Of a stretch of DNA of 64,000 bases, positions 45,313 to 53,986 are shown piece by piece; the stretch's first letter is position 1; each line of letters opens with the position of its first letter. Both the position numbers and the translations under genes were made by a program. The notes under the pieces were generated by a model. The model was given only the letters and a program-made list of their open reading frames with translations. It made no database searches and was not told where the DNA came from. Origin of the DNA: DASRHT01 sp035293765 (GTDB lineage Bacteria > Chloroflexota > Ktedonobacteria > Ktedonobacterales > Ktedonobacteraceae); the NCBI GenBank assembly GCA_035293765.1, contig DATGMF010000027.1, positions 1 to 64,000 on the forward strand, written 5' to 3'.

Positions 45313-45936
45313 TCAGGGCAGAGACCCTTGTTCCCGCCTCGCGATGCCATCGAAGAGCACATTGACCAGGGAGCCCGCCGGATGCATCCCTGGCAGGCTC
45401 TTGGCCTCCCGCAGCATGCCCATGTAGAGACTAACCAGGACGTTGACCGGCAGATCAGAGCGAATCGCGCCCGCATTGTGGGCGGCTTGAAAAAGACCCG
45501 TGACCTGCTGTCTGATCCGGTCGAGCAAGGACAGGATTACCTGCTGGTGTTCCGGGTCCTTGAGATGTTCCCTGGCGTCACGTAATAGCATGCTCAAGCG
45601 CTCGTCAAGGGGAAGGGAGAGCAACGCGGCGGTGAGCAGCGTCAACCGTTCTCGGACATCCTGGGTGGCGGCAAGGGCCTGGTCGATCCCGGCTACTCCC
45701 TCGTCCACGAACACGGCCTGAATCATCTTAGTGAAGAGATCTTCCTTACCTTTAGGAAAATGGTAATACAAGGCGGTAGATGTGACCTCGACGGCTTCGG
45801 CAATCTCTTTCATGGACACGCCTTTATAGCCTTTCGCCAGAAACAACGTTGCCGCTTTGGTCAAAATCTGCCGCCGCGTTTCCTGGTCCACGGAGGAGGT
45901 AGCATGCGCTACCTGTTGCTTCACTGATTGTTCCAT
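45313..45936 (-). CDS. TetR-family repressor of the ABC operon
   Basis: A 207-residue regulator. The HTH is clear: RRQILTKAATLFLAKGYKGV, then SMKEIAEAVEVTSTALYYHF and KGKEDLFTKMI. The ligand domain is unremarkable. I start at the ATG at 45936; the upstream TTG frame lacks a ribosome site. Near-identical 18-base operators stand just upstream of this gene and between it and the ABC ATPase gene. That strongly suggests it represses itself and the transporter until an inducer, perhaps the exported compound, binds. Confidence 0.92.
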   Translation of the reverse strand: MEQSVKQQVAHATSSVDQETRRQILTKAATLFLAKGYKGVSMKEIAEAVEVTSTALYYHFPKGKEDLFTKMIQAVFVDEGVAGIDQALAATQDVRERLTLLTAALLSLPLDERLSMLLRDAREHLKDPEHQQVILSLLDRIRQQVTGLFQAAHNAGAIRSDLPVNVLVSLYMGMLREAKSLPGMHPAGSLVNVLFDGIARREQGSLP

Positions 45937-45958
45937 GATGGCACGACACCTCGGCAAG

Positions 45959-45976
45959 TTACTAAACGATCAGTAA
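45959..45976. promoter_or_regulatory. TetR operator ahead of its own gene
   Basis: TTACTAAACGATCAGTAA, a near-palindrome that matches the ABC-operon site with one difference, 23 bases upstream of the tetR ATG. Confidence 0.75.
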
Positions 45977-46244
45977 GTTATCCAAAAATAGCACAGGCAG
46001 AGGAAAACTGTCAAGGAGGAAACATAACTGGTCCCACTGAAGTGGTCTCACCTTTCTGAGTAATTCGAGCGGTGATTAGTGTTTGCGGTAATGCTTTTTG
46101 TCCCAAGAAGTTTTCTGCCGGGAAGAGAGACCTCTATGGGAGCTGTTGGAATAAACTTCCTAATGTGAATGTTGATGTTGTAAGTACATAAATTTCTATT
46201 AACCGGCCCTCTGCCGCCGCCCACTAGATATCGGAGCGCATCGT

Positions 46245-47705
46245 ATGCATCGTCTTGCTATCAATCCAAAAATAGTTGTAAGTGTTCTATTTGTCGTCGG
46301 AATGTTCATGTCCATCCTCGATGGGACTATTGTAAACGTGGCCCTGCCCGCGTTGAGTCGCCAGTTTAATGTATCGGGCACCGCAATCGATGCTGTGGTG
46401 GTCGGCTATCTGGTCAGCCTCGCGATCATTATTCCTGCTTCGGGCTGGTTGGGGGATCGGCTGGGCACAAAACGTATTTTTCTGAGCGCACTGGCACTTT
46501 TTACGGCAGCATCGGCTTTATGTGGTGTAGCGATGAGCCTGCCGATGCTGGTCGGTTTTCGCATTTTGCAGGGTATCGGCGGCGGCGCGCTTACTCCGGT
46601 GGGAACCGCGATCCTCTATCGCACGTTTCCTCCAGAGGAACGCGTGCAGGTATCGCGCATCCTCAACATCCCAACTGTATTTGCGCCCGCATCCGGTCCG
46701 GTGCTCGGCGGCCTGCTCATCGATAAATTGTCATGGCACTGGGTCTTTTATGTCAACGTCCCTATCGGTGTGACCGCTTTTCTATTCGGCCTGTTCTTCC
46801 TGGAGGAGTACAGGGAGCGAGCCACCGGATCTTTCGACCTGCCCGGCTTCTTGCTGGCTGGCGTTGGCCTTGCCCTGACGATGTATGCCTTGAGTGAAGG
46901 GCCGAACTATGGGTGGACCACGCCCAGTATTCTCAGCAGTGAGATTATTGGTCCTGCTCTCCTGATCGCCTTTATCTTTGTCGAATTGCGTGCAAAGCAT
47001 CCGATCCTGGATCTACGCCTTTTTAGCAATCGATCATTCCGCACCTGCAATACGCTCTCGCTTTTCTCGGCTGCCGGCTTTCTTGGCCTGTTGTATTCCA
47101 CGCCGTTGTTTTTGCAGGAGGCGCGGGGCGTTTCGGCTCTTACCTCCGGCCTGACCACCTTCCCGGAAGCTATCGGCGTGCTGGTCTCGACGCAGATTGT
47201 CGCTCGCCTCTATCCTTATGTTGGCCCGCGCCGTCTCATCGTGAGCGGACTGGTCAGCGTCTCCATCTTGATGACAGCGATGAGCCTGATGGGGCAGGAT
47301 ACCAGCCTCTGGCTAATGCGGGCATTGATGTTCCTCATCGGTGCTGGTATGGCCTTCTCCTTTACCTCTGTGCAGGCCGCTTCGTTCGCGACGATCTCCA
47401 CGGCCCAGACCGGACAGGCTTCGGCGATCTTCAATGCGCAGCGTCAGATTGGCGCTTCGATAGGCGTTGCCCTGATCAGCACTGTGATTAGCGCCTTTGG
47501 TATGACCAGCCTGAGCGCGAGCGGTAGCGCCGTACCCAACTTTACTGCTTATCATGCTGCGTTCATCGCCTCCGCCGTCCTTGTCTTGCTTGCGGCCAGC
47601 ATCGGCTTTATGGTGAAGGATAGCGATGCCGCCGCCACGATGACGCGGCGGGCGAGACGGAGCCGGTCTGAAAACGTGCCTATACCTGTTCAAGCTGGCG
47701 ATTAA
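46245..47705 (+). CDS. MFS drug exporter, DHA2 (14-helix, EmrB/QacA-like)
   Basis: A 486-residue proton-driven efflux transporter. It begins with the DHA2 signature FMSILDGTIVNVALPALSRQ, followed by motif A GWLGDRLGTKRIFLSAL and motif C-like VFAPASGPVLGGLLIDKLSW. About 14 hydrophobic segments can be counted, as in QacA. The C-terminal tail is basic (MTRRARRSRSE). GGAG lies 9 bases upstream of the ATG. It stands 300 bases from the divergent tetR gene; whether that repressor also controls it is open, since the operator is closer to tetR. Its stop overlaps the convergent crotonase gene by 4 bases. Confidence 0.93.
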   Translation: MHRLAINPKIVVSVLFVVGMFMSILDGTIVNVALPALSRQFNVSGTAIDAVVVGYLVSLAIIIPASGWLGDRLGTKRIFLSALALFTAASALCGVAMSLPMLVGFRILQGIGGGALTPVGTAILYRTFPPEERVQVSRILNIPTVFAPASGPVLGGLLIDKLSWHWVFYVNVPIGVTAFLFGLFFLEEYRERATGSFDLPGFLLAGVGLALTMYALSEGPNYGWTTPSILSSEIIGPALLIAFIFVELRAKHPILDLRLFSNRSFRTCNTLSLFSAAGFLGLLYSTPLFLQEARGVSALTSGLTTFPEAIGVLVSTQIVARLYPYVGPRRLIVSGLVSVSILMTAMSLMGQDTSLWLMRALMFLIGAGMAFSFTSVQAASFATISTAQTGQASAIFNAQRQIGASIGVALISTVISAFGMTSLSASGSAVPNFTAYHAAFIASAVLVLLAASIGFMVKDSDAAATMTRRARRSRSENVPIPVQAGD

Positions 47706-48535
47706 TCTCGGCGGTGGTAAATAGGCTGAGTGTTCGGATGACTCCTGTACTTCCCCTCGAAGTGAGCAGGACGTTTCTCCAGGAAGGCAGCGATTCCTTC
47801 CTGGCCGTCAGCCGACCCGGCCATTGTCGAGATTGCCTGCGCTTCAAATGCCATCTGTGTTTCCAGGCTTTCGTTCCAGCCTTGATGCAAGAGCCGCTTG
47901 GTCCCGCCAAAGGCCAGGCTTGGCCCCATTGCCAGTTGGCGCGCCAGCGTTTCTGCCTGTGCTTGCACGGCGCCATCGGGTGTTATGGACGTAATGATCC
48001 CCCAGTGATACGCTTCCTCCGCTGAAAGCGTCCGGTTCAACAGCGTCAGTTCAAGCGCGCGCCTCATCCCGACACTGCGGGAGAGAAAGTAGGTTAATGA
48101 TCCATCGGGGGTGAGGCCGATGCGAGTGTAGCCTGCGGTAAAGCGGGCCGATTCGCTCGCGTAGACCAGGTCGCAGGCACAGGCCAGACTCATCCCGGCT
48201 CCTGCAGCGCTTCCCTGCACCGCCGCGATGACCAGGGCACGCATACGGGTAAAGTAGGACACCGCGGCGTGAAAGTAGGTCGTCACTTCTGTGATGTACG
48301 CAGGCAAGCGCTCACCCTGAGCTGCGAAGCTTTTGAGATCTCCTCCGGCGCAGAAAGCGTTTCCCGCACCGCTCAACACGACGGCTCGCACATCGCGATT
48401 TTCCTCGCACTCCATCGCCGCGCTCATCAACTCCTTCGCCATCTCCAGGTTGAAGGCGTTGAGGCTTTCTGGCCGGTTGAGCGTGATCGAAGCGACCGAG
48501 TCACGAACATCGAAGAGCAAGTGAGTATACTGCAT
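47702..48535 (-). CDS. Enoyl-CoA hydratase/isomerase (crotonase), copy 1
   Basis: A 277-residue crotonase-fold enzyme acting on acyl-CoA thioesters. It has ITLNRPESLNAFNLEMAKEL, the oxyanion-hole segments AFCAGGDLKSFAAQG and VQGSAAGAGMSLACACDLVY, and FTAGYTRIGLTPDGSLTYFL. The position of the first hydratase glutamate reads Ala-Gly-Met in 'AAGAGMSLA', and the second catalytic acid lies near LTPDGS, so isomerase or other chemistry is possible. It lies last in the minus-strand region controlled from near 51000. Confidence 0.9.
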   Translation of the reverse strand: MQYTHLLFDVRDSVASITLNRPESLNAFNLEMAKELMSAAMECEENRDVRAVVLSGAGNAFCAGGDLKSFAAQGERLPAYITEVTTYFHAAVSYFTRMRALVIAAVQGSAAGAGMSLACACDLVYASESARFTAGYTRIGLTPDGSLTYFLSRSVGMRRALELTLLNRTLSAEEAYHWGIITSITPDGAVQAQAETLARQLAMGPSLAFGGTKRLLHQGWNESLETQMAFEAQAISTMAGSADGQEGIAAFLEKRPAHFEGKYRSHPNTQPIYHRRD

Positions 48536-48701
48536 GTTTCATACTGCCTTTCATGATTGATACTGTATTGGCTGCTCATATTTACTGGTCTATTTCTCTC
48601 TGCGTGGACCATGAGATGACGAGCACTCCTGTTTTTATATCCTACGTTTATCTGGTACGTCGTATCTTTTGGTCAACAAGACACCGGAAGGCCGACTGAA
48701 A

Positions 48702-49007
48702 TCAAGACCCGGAGCTTGACAGACCCATTGGATTGACGGGTGGGATGCCGCCCTGGTCTACAATGCGCTGGCTGATGGGCTGGGTGAGAGCCGGTAAGCG
48801 TTCGGCTCGCTCTCTTCCCAGGTATTGCCAGGGAGGCAGGGCCAGCAGATCGGTCCGATCCTCTATCGTCTGGCGCACCTGTTTCCCAGCGGGTGTCAGA
48901 AGCCCATGCTCATCGAGCATGCCGCGCTGCTGCAAGCGTTTGGCTGCTGCATCCCACTCCTCCTTTGCACGGATGTTCCCTGAGAATGTGTCTGATTCCC
49001 ACTGCAA
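48702..49007 (-). pseudogene. C-terminal fragment of an SCO6745/SalK-type HTH protein
   Basis: The 101-residue translation has the C-terminal pattern I associate with the SCO6745/SalK family: EEWDAAAKRLQQRGMLDEHG, LTPAGKQVRQTIEDRTDLLA, PPWQYLGRERAERLPAL and GGIPPVNPMG. Full family members are roughly 280 residues; here the N-terminal two thirds are missing and no proper start exists (the frame begins at TTG without a ribosome site). It is probably a decayed gene. Confidence 0.6.
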
Positions 49008-49181
49008 TGAGAACCTTGCCTTTCCTTACCATGCACACGACACCAGAAAAACCCATGGTGAGCGGCAAAGCCGCGAGCACTCATGTAGAGAGCATACGGA
49101 GCATACAGAAATCAGACACACTCTGATGGGTTGTTGCATCGTTCCCAAAACGGCCAGATCCCTTGTCCATGTGTTTCCCTT

Positions 49182-49457
49182 TCATCTGCCTCTGAGGGTT
49201 CGCTGTGAAGCGGGGAGCCGCCAATCAGCCACCGCGTCCGGGTCCGAAGGGGTGACCCGAGGGTCTGGCTCCCCCGTCAGGCCAAACGTCAAGAGCCGCA
49301 ACGCACCAGCGATGTGCTGGAATACGTGATCGTTCCCCCCTACGGTAGGATGGGTACGCGCATACCATCCTCCGACGCAGATGAGACCGATCAGTGCCAG
49401 GAGCCACGCAGTTCCTACGACCACAACAAGGGTCTGCACCCACACTAGAGCAGTCAT
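49182..49457 (-). CDS. Small membrane protein (91 aa)
   Basis: The product begins MTALVWVQTLVVVVGTAWLL and has one or two hydrophobic segments, then GGWYARTHPTVGGNDHVFQH and a polar tail. AAGGAG lies 7 bases before the ATG at 49457. I recognise no family, but an interrupted relative is at 50590-50916, which shows the sequence is a real, duplicated gene. It follows a crotonase gene on the same strand. Confidence 0.6.
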   Translation of the reverse strand: MTALVWVQTLVVVVGTAWLLALIGLICVGGWYARTHPTVGGNDHVFQHIAGALRLLTFGLTGEPDPRVTPSDPDAVADWRLPASQRTLRGR

Positions 49458-49661
49458 GACATCTCTCCTTACTGAAATTAAAGACAAACGAATGCACATG
49501 AGAGAGACTCTCAGTGAAAATGATGGAGGTACGACAACTCATCGTCGCATCTCAAATGGGCAAAGCCAGCGCTATGAAGAGGATGGCCTGCTCTTCGCGT
49601 GAAAGAGGAGCCACCCGCTTCATGGTGCTAGAATAGCTTGTCAGTTGTGCCCCATCCATCC

Positions 49662-50471
49662 CTAGATGTCGCTTGTGCTGCCGTGTCGGCCATGACCAGC
49701 AGCGAAACGTCGTGCCCCTTCCACAGACTCCCCAGAACCAAGCACGCAGAGGCCACGGCGCGTTTCGTTGCCGAGGGCTTCCTCCCACGAAAGGGACCAC
49801 TGCTCGTAGGCAGAGAGCCGATCAGAGCGCAATCCCCGTTGGGGGAAACGGGCCAGATCGTCCGCGAGGGCAAGCGTGGTGGCAAGCGTCTCCCCAGGCG
49901 GTGTCAGGCGGTTGACCAGGCCCATAGTGAACGCTTCCAGTCCACTGACGGCTCTTCCGGTGAGAATTAAGTCCAGCGCGTGGCTTTGTCCAATCAGGCG
50001 TGGAAGGCGAATGGTGCCCCCATCGACCAGTGGTACCCCCCAACGACGATTAAATACCCCAAAGATCGCATTTTCCGCCGCCACACGCAGATCGCACCAG
50101 AGCGCCACTTCCAGTCCCCCGGCGACCGCATAGCCCTCAATGGCCGCAATGACGGGTTTAGAGAGCAGCATCCGTGTGACGCCTAAGGGACCGTCTCCTT
50201 CCTCGCTGACATGAGGCATCCGTTCCCCTGAAGCTGTCGCTTTGAGATCGAAGCCAGAACAAAAGGTCCCTTCACTTCCATTCAAGACCGCAACTGCCAG
50301 AGCCTCATCGCGGTCAAATTCACGCAACGCCTGGGCTAAGAGAGATGCGGTTGGCTCATCAAGAGCATTTCTCACTTCCGGTCGATTGATGGTGACGAGC
50401 AACGTGCTTCCTCGCCTCTCTGTGAGGACCGTGCGCGTGTCATGATCGTTTGTATTCACTTCATTAGACAT
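49662..50471 (-). CDS. Enoyl-CoA hydratase/isomerase (crotonase), copy 2
   Basis: A 269-residue crotonase: VTINRPEVRNALDEPTASLL, EGTFCSGFDLKATASGERMP, IEGYAVAGGLEVALWCDLRV (with Glu where hydratases have a catalytic glutamate region) and FGVFNRRWGVPLVDGGTIRL. The AGGLEVALWCDLR pattern is typical of EchA-type hydratases. The ATG at 50471 has AAAGGAG 8 bases upstream; longer frames lack support. It is part of the minus-strand group divergent from the tetR gene at 51350 and probably controlled by it. It is not a close copy of the crotonase at 47702. Confidence 0.9.
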   Translation of the reverse strand: MSNEVNTNDHDTRTVLTERRGSTLLVTINRPEVRNALDEPTASLLAQALREFDRDEALAVAVLNGSEGTFCSGFDLKATASGERMPHVSEEGDGPLGVTRMLLSKPVIAAIEGYAVAGGLEVALWCDLRVAAENAIFGVFNRRWGVPLVDGGTIRLPRLIGQSHALDLILTGRAVSGLEAFTMGLVNRLTPPGETLATTLALADDLARFPQRGLRSDRLSAYEQWSLSWEEALGNETRRGLCVLGSGESVEGARRFAAGHGRHGSTSDI

Positions 50472-50589
50472 GAGCCATCTCCTTTCCCGCTTGTCTCCTT
50501 TTGTGGGGAGCGACAACATATGATTTTTCTCTCAAAAAAGGCAGTCTGCTTGCTTTGTATCAGTTCGGGACGTGGTCTATTGGTATCCC

Positions 50590-50916
50590 TTATTGTGCCT
50601 CCTGTGTTGACTCTGCGAGCAGCCGGGAGCACGTCTGTACATACCATCCGCCGAAACAAAGCGTGCTTGCAAGAGCCATACACCATCCCGTCCCTGCCAC
50701 CACGACAACTACCTATCCCCAGAAGACCGCCTGTGCTGGTAGCAAGAGCCAGCTTCGAGAAGAGGCCAGAGGAGCCTGGAACATGGACAGCCGGTAGAGC
50801 AGGAGCGTGCGGACTCCAGTCAACATCCTGTAAGAAGTCGCCAGTGTCATTCTCAGCAGGTTGACCACCCCTGATGCCAGATGGCTTAGGCTAGTGAAAC
50901 CGAGATGTTCAGCCAT
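50590..50916 (-). pseudogene. Interrupted paralog of the small membrane protein
   Basis: A frame starting at ATG 50916, with GGGAGG just upstream, reads 67 residues to a TAG at 50713-50715. In the same frame beyond the stop the translation is VVVVVAGTGWCMALASTLC then FGGWYVQT, matching LVVVVGTAWLLALIGLIC and VGGWYART of the 49182-49457 protein. The stop falls where that protein has a glutamine, so a CAG-to-TAG change is likely. Two separate short genes remain possible. Confidence 0.5.
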
Positions 50917-51023
50917 AGGTTCCTCCCTGTCTTGTCTGAATGAAGCTTGCGTCACCGCGTCCCGACCGTGCGTAGTACTCTGCTCTCTGATCTTCCATGG
51001 TATTCTATCGAACGATCTATAAA

Positions 51024-51043
51024 TTTATCGATCAGTCGATAAA
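51024..51043. promoter_or_regulatory. Palindromic operator TTTATCGA-TCAG-TCGATAAA
   Basis: An exact 8-base-arm palindrome in the 394-base region between the crotonase group and the divergent tetR gene. A second, poorer half-site (ATCGAACGATCTATAAA) lies just left. The rest of the region (50956-51349) shows no gene. Confidence 0.6.
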
Positions 51044-51349
51044 ATACCATATTTTCAGCAGAATGTCAATCCTCAATGGCTCAGAATTCATGACGTCAAC
51101 TCTTTTTCTCTCTCATGTTTTGCTGGATACCTGGTAGTTTTCCCATCTTTTTATTTAGACTGCTGAGAAAGGCTGGTGTGGCAAGCATTCCCGCTTTTTT
51201 GGCGTCGCTACACCCGCGGGTAGCGCAAGGAAAAGAACTGGCGACTCCTGCCCACTGGCTAATAGAGATTGACAGAGGGAGAGAAAGCACGTATAGTTTG
51301 GTGAAAAAGGGCGTGGGCCACTACAGCTGAGGCAAAAGAAAGGAAACAG

Positions 51350-52033
51350 GTGGAGCTTTCATCCAGGCAGAAGCGATTTGTGAATCCCACAGAAGAACGG
51401 ATTCGTGAAGTGGCCGTCCGGCTCTTCGCCCAGAAGGGCTTCCAGGGGACGAGCATCCGAGATATTGCGGGCGAGACGGGCCTGACTTCATCAGCATTAT
51501 ATTACTATATAGGGGCGAAGGAAGCTCTGCTTCTCCAAATTATGCGAGAGGTGACCGTCCCATTGTTTGAGGCGGCGCAGAAGATCGTGACAGGTGGGAT
51601 CACGCCTGAGGAGGAACTGGCATCGTTAGTGCTTCTGCATGTCTGGGTTCACGGAACCTACCCTCTCTCCACCCACATTGCTCATGCAGAGATCCAACAC
51701 TTGACGGGTGAGGCTCGTCAGGAAATGCTAGATTTACGTGACCGCTACGAGCTGTTGTGGCGGGAGGTGCTCAAACGCGGTAATGACGAGGGGGTGTTTC
51801 AGGTCCACAAGAGCAGACTGGCAGCTATAGCGTTGATCGAGATGTGTAGCGGTATTACCCGTTGGTATCGAGCTGACGGCGAACTGACACTTCATCAACT
51901 CTGTCAGATACATGCAGACTGGGCGCTTGGCCTGGTAAGAGCCACCCGTGACGGATCGCCAGTGCGAGCAACAGACCTCGAACTTGTTGATCCTGCTGCA
52001 TACGGCCTCTTGGCTCTGACTTCTGGGCAATGA
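51350..52033 (+). CDS. TetR-family regulator, FadR/AcrR-like
   Basis: A 227-residue regulator with the HTH at about 15-60: ERIREVAVRLFAQKGFQGTS, IRDIAGETGLTSSALYYYIG and AKEALLLQIM. The C-terminal domain resembles the TetR_C type of fatty-acid regulators such as KstR2 and FadR (HVWVHGTYPLSTHIAHAEI). The start is GTG with AAAGGAA close before it. It faces two crotonase genes and a palindromic site, so control of acyl-CoA metabolism is a reasonable inference. Confidence 0.9.
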   Translation: MELSSRQKRFVNPTEERIREVAVRLFAQKGFQGTSIRDIAGETGLTSSALYYYIGAKEALLLQIMREVTVPLFEAAQKIVTGGITPEEELASLVLLHVWVHGTYPLSTHIAHAEIQHLTGEARQEMLDLRDRYELLWREVLKRGNDEGVFQVHKSRLAAIALIEMCSGITRWYRADGELTLHQLCQIHADWALGLVRATRDGSPVRATDLELVDPAAYGLLALTSGQ

Positions 52034-52294
52034 AGACTTCCCGACGGTTTTCTCATTGAAAGGTGGCTTTCATTCTCTTGTCCTCCGTTGTAAGCAAGGC
52101 TGCTTTAGATCAATCATGCGGCCTTGACCCGAAAAAAAGATTCTTCCGCAACACTATCGCTCGGCAAACATGAGATTGGACCAATCCTCTTGATACTGTA
52201 TCACACCACAGCCCGCGTGCGTGTGAAGAGAGAGGCCACCTGTCTACGAACGGATGACGCTGGCCGATTGTTAAGAGGGAGGGAACGCAATACT

Positions 52295-52762
52295 ATGCAA
52301 GTCAAAGATGTGATGACCACCGATGTAGTCACAGTCAATGAAGGCCAGAGCGTCAAACAGGCGGCGTCTTTGATGGCGCGTCACCGTATCAGCGGGCTGC
52401 CGGTCGTCAACGACGATGGGATGGTGGTGGGCATTGTTTCTGAATTTGATGTGATCGGCAAGCAGGGCCAGCAAGTTAAGGACATCATGGCAGGTGGCCT
52501 GATTAGCGTCACCCAAGACACTGATCTGGAAGATGTGGCGCATATTTTGGTGCATCAGAAGATCAAACGTCTGCCAGTGCTCGATCAGGGTAAGCTGGTC
52601 GGCATTGTGAGCCGCGGCGATCTGGTGCGCGAGGTCGGCACGCGCTGGGTCTGTAATGTGTGCGGGGAGACAACATATAGCGACACAGAGCCGGAGAGCT
52701 GCCCCCGCTGCGCCGGAGTCGCGGTCTTTGCCTCATCCGATATGGTCCCCCCGGGCTCATAA
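52295..52762 (+). CDS. Tandem CBS-domain protein with C-terminal zinc ribbon
   Basis: A 155-residue protein with two CBS domains (MQVKDVMTTDVVTVNEGQSV to about 60, then VKDIMAGGLISVTQDTDLED to about 120), which typically bind adenine nucleotides and form a Bateman module. The tail has WVCNVCGETTYSDTEPESC then PRCAG, a four-cysteine rubredoxin-like ribbon. The ATG at 52295 is the family start; the frame is open for 57 more codons but that part has no recognisable content. GGAGGGAA lies upstream. Target unknown. Confidence 0.87.
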   Translation: MQVKDVMTTDVVTVNEGQSVKQAASLMARHRISGLPVVNDDGMVVGIVSEFDVIGKQGQQVKDIMAGGLISVTQDTDLEDVAHILVHQKIKRLPVLDQGKLVGIVSRGDLVREVGTRWVCNVCGETTYSDTEPESCPRCAGVAVFASSDMVPPGS

Positions 52763-52827
52763 TTTCCGGTCGTGACTGCGGCTCACACGGTTTCACCCGA
52801 TGTTGTTTTAGCAGGAAAGAAGCGAGA

Positions 52828-52880
52828 AAGTCAGTATGGATAGATAGCGTATAATATACGCTATCTATCCATACTGACTT
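52828..52880. repeat. Perfect 25-bp-arm palindrome (53 bp)
   Basis: Arms at 52828-52852 and 52856-52880 are exact complements around AAT. It follows the CBS gene by 65 bases and lies just left of the recombinase region. No T-run follows. It may be a terminator, a MITE core or a recombination-related site. Confidence 0.75.
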
Positions 52881-53140
52881 GAGACGGACTGGACACTCTG
52901 GCAATCCCCCATAACCACTCTTCATGTTAAACGGGCGATGTGTTCATGTTTCTCTATATGGGCATATAAGCAACCAAACGTCTTGTTTCGCGTTATAGTG
53001 ACAATTGGAGCGAATAGGAACAGGGTAGGTTTTTTTACTGTCTAGTCCGGTCAAGGGGTATTCTCGACTACCTGAGAGCCAAATAGAGATAGTATGTATG
53101 GTCCGTCAACAGTCATACTTTGCATTATCGTCAAGTAGCG

Positions 53141-53371
53141 TTACTCAACATCGTCATCGGGTATTATCTCATAGAGGTCTGTTACTTCAACCTTTAGGGC
53201 TTTAGCGATCTTCTCAAGCGTTGTAACGGCTACATCTCTATTCGGATTTTCGTACATAGCACGCACAGTTCCGTAATTTAAATCAGCCATACGAGACAGT
53301 TTAGCCATATTGATGTGTTTTGCTTCAGCTATTTCTTTGACCTTCAATCGTATCATTTTGTGCTCTCTCAT
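53141..53371 (-). CDS. Cro/CI-type (XRE) HTH regulator
   Basis: A 76-residue protein made almost entirely of one HTH: KVKEIAEAKHINMAKLSRMA, DLNYGTVRAMYENPNRDVAV, TTLEKIAKALKVEVTDLYEI, ending in an acidic tail. It fits a small repressor of a mobile element. The ATG at 53371 has GGAA upstream; an internal ATG five codons later is possible. It is divergent from the small gene and recombinase, with a palindrome and a strong promoter between them. Confidence 0.88.
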   Translation of the reverse strand: MREHKMIRLKVKEIAEAKHINMAKLSRMADLNYGTVRAMYENPNRDVAVTTLEKIAKALKVEVTDLYEIIPDDDVE

Positions 53372-53405
53372 CTTAGATGTTTCCTACATTCTATCAACAA
53401 TGACC

Positions 53406-53434
53406 TTGACATGCAATAACACAGCGTGTATATT
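53406..53434 (+). promoter_or_regulatory. Consensus sigma-70 promoter of the element
   Basis: TTGACA (53406-53411), exactly 17 bases, then TATATT (53429-53434), about 100 bases before the small gene that precedes the recombinase. Confidence 0.7.
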
Positions 53435-53481
53435 TTGAGTATAGATGCTCAGTAGCTATTTAGAATGTTCATACTTAGCAT

Positions 53482-53498
53482 GTATATCTAGCATATAC
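53482..53498. promoter_or_regulatory. Candidate XRE operator GTATAT-CTAGC-ATATAC
   Basis: An exact inverted repeat between the promoter and the small gene, overlapped by repeated TAGCAT units. It is well placed for the divergent HTH repressor to block transcription. Confidence 0.45.
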
Positions 53499-53536
53499 AA
53501 TTTGCTAGCTGGTAACAGAAGAGGGGAGCAAGCAGA

Positions 53537-53860
53537 ATGTTAGCATCTGTACAGAAAGACGGTCGGGTTATCGTCCCCATTGAAAAAGGCGTAGTGCATA
53601 GTGGTAAGGGTTTTACTGATGGCGTTGTTTGTGGCTACCTGGAATACCACGATACGCACGCAGGTAAACCGTTGTCGGATGGGGACATCTATATCTGGAT
53701 AAATGACGCGTTAGAAGATAGCCGCTATGATGCTATCTGGCTAGCTGGCTACATTGTCAGATGGTGCGAAGGGTTGGAAAGAAGACAGGGACCTATTCGC
53801 ACAAGTCAGCTAGCGAGCATGTTGGGTCGCGACAAGCAGAAGGGTTCGCAACCTGTATGA
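53537..53860 (+). CDS. Small unknown protein of the recombinase element (107 aa)
   Basis: A soluble 107-residue product beginning MLASVQKDGRVIVPIEKG, with GDIYIWINDALEDSRYDAIW in the middle and a basic C-terminus. GGGGAG lies about 8 bases before the ATG, and a consensus promoter lies upstream. No family is recognised. It lies upstream of the recombinase on the same strand and may be an accessory factor or a cargo gene. Confidence 0.6.
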   Translation: MLASVQKDGRVIVPIEKGVVHSGKGFTDGVVCGYLEYHDTHAGKPLSDGDIYIWINDALEDSRYDAIWLAGYIVRWCEGLERRQGPIRTSQLASMLGRDKQKGSQPV

Positions 53861-53986
53861 GGGAACGCCATTTGACGTTTCCTCATACTTTTAGAGGAAC
53901 ATTATCGATTTCAGGAGATTGAAAAAGAATAAGTACATGGGTGTATGATGGTACCCCTGTGGATAGCAAGTGAGGAGAGAAGCACG

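Noticed and set aside
50713..50715. TAG as a recoded (pyrrolysine) codon
   Set aside because: No pyl genes are visible, and the aligned residue in the intact copy is glutamine, so a simple nonsense change is more likely.
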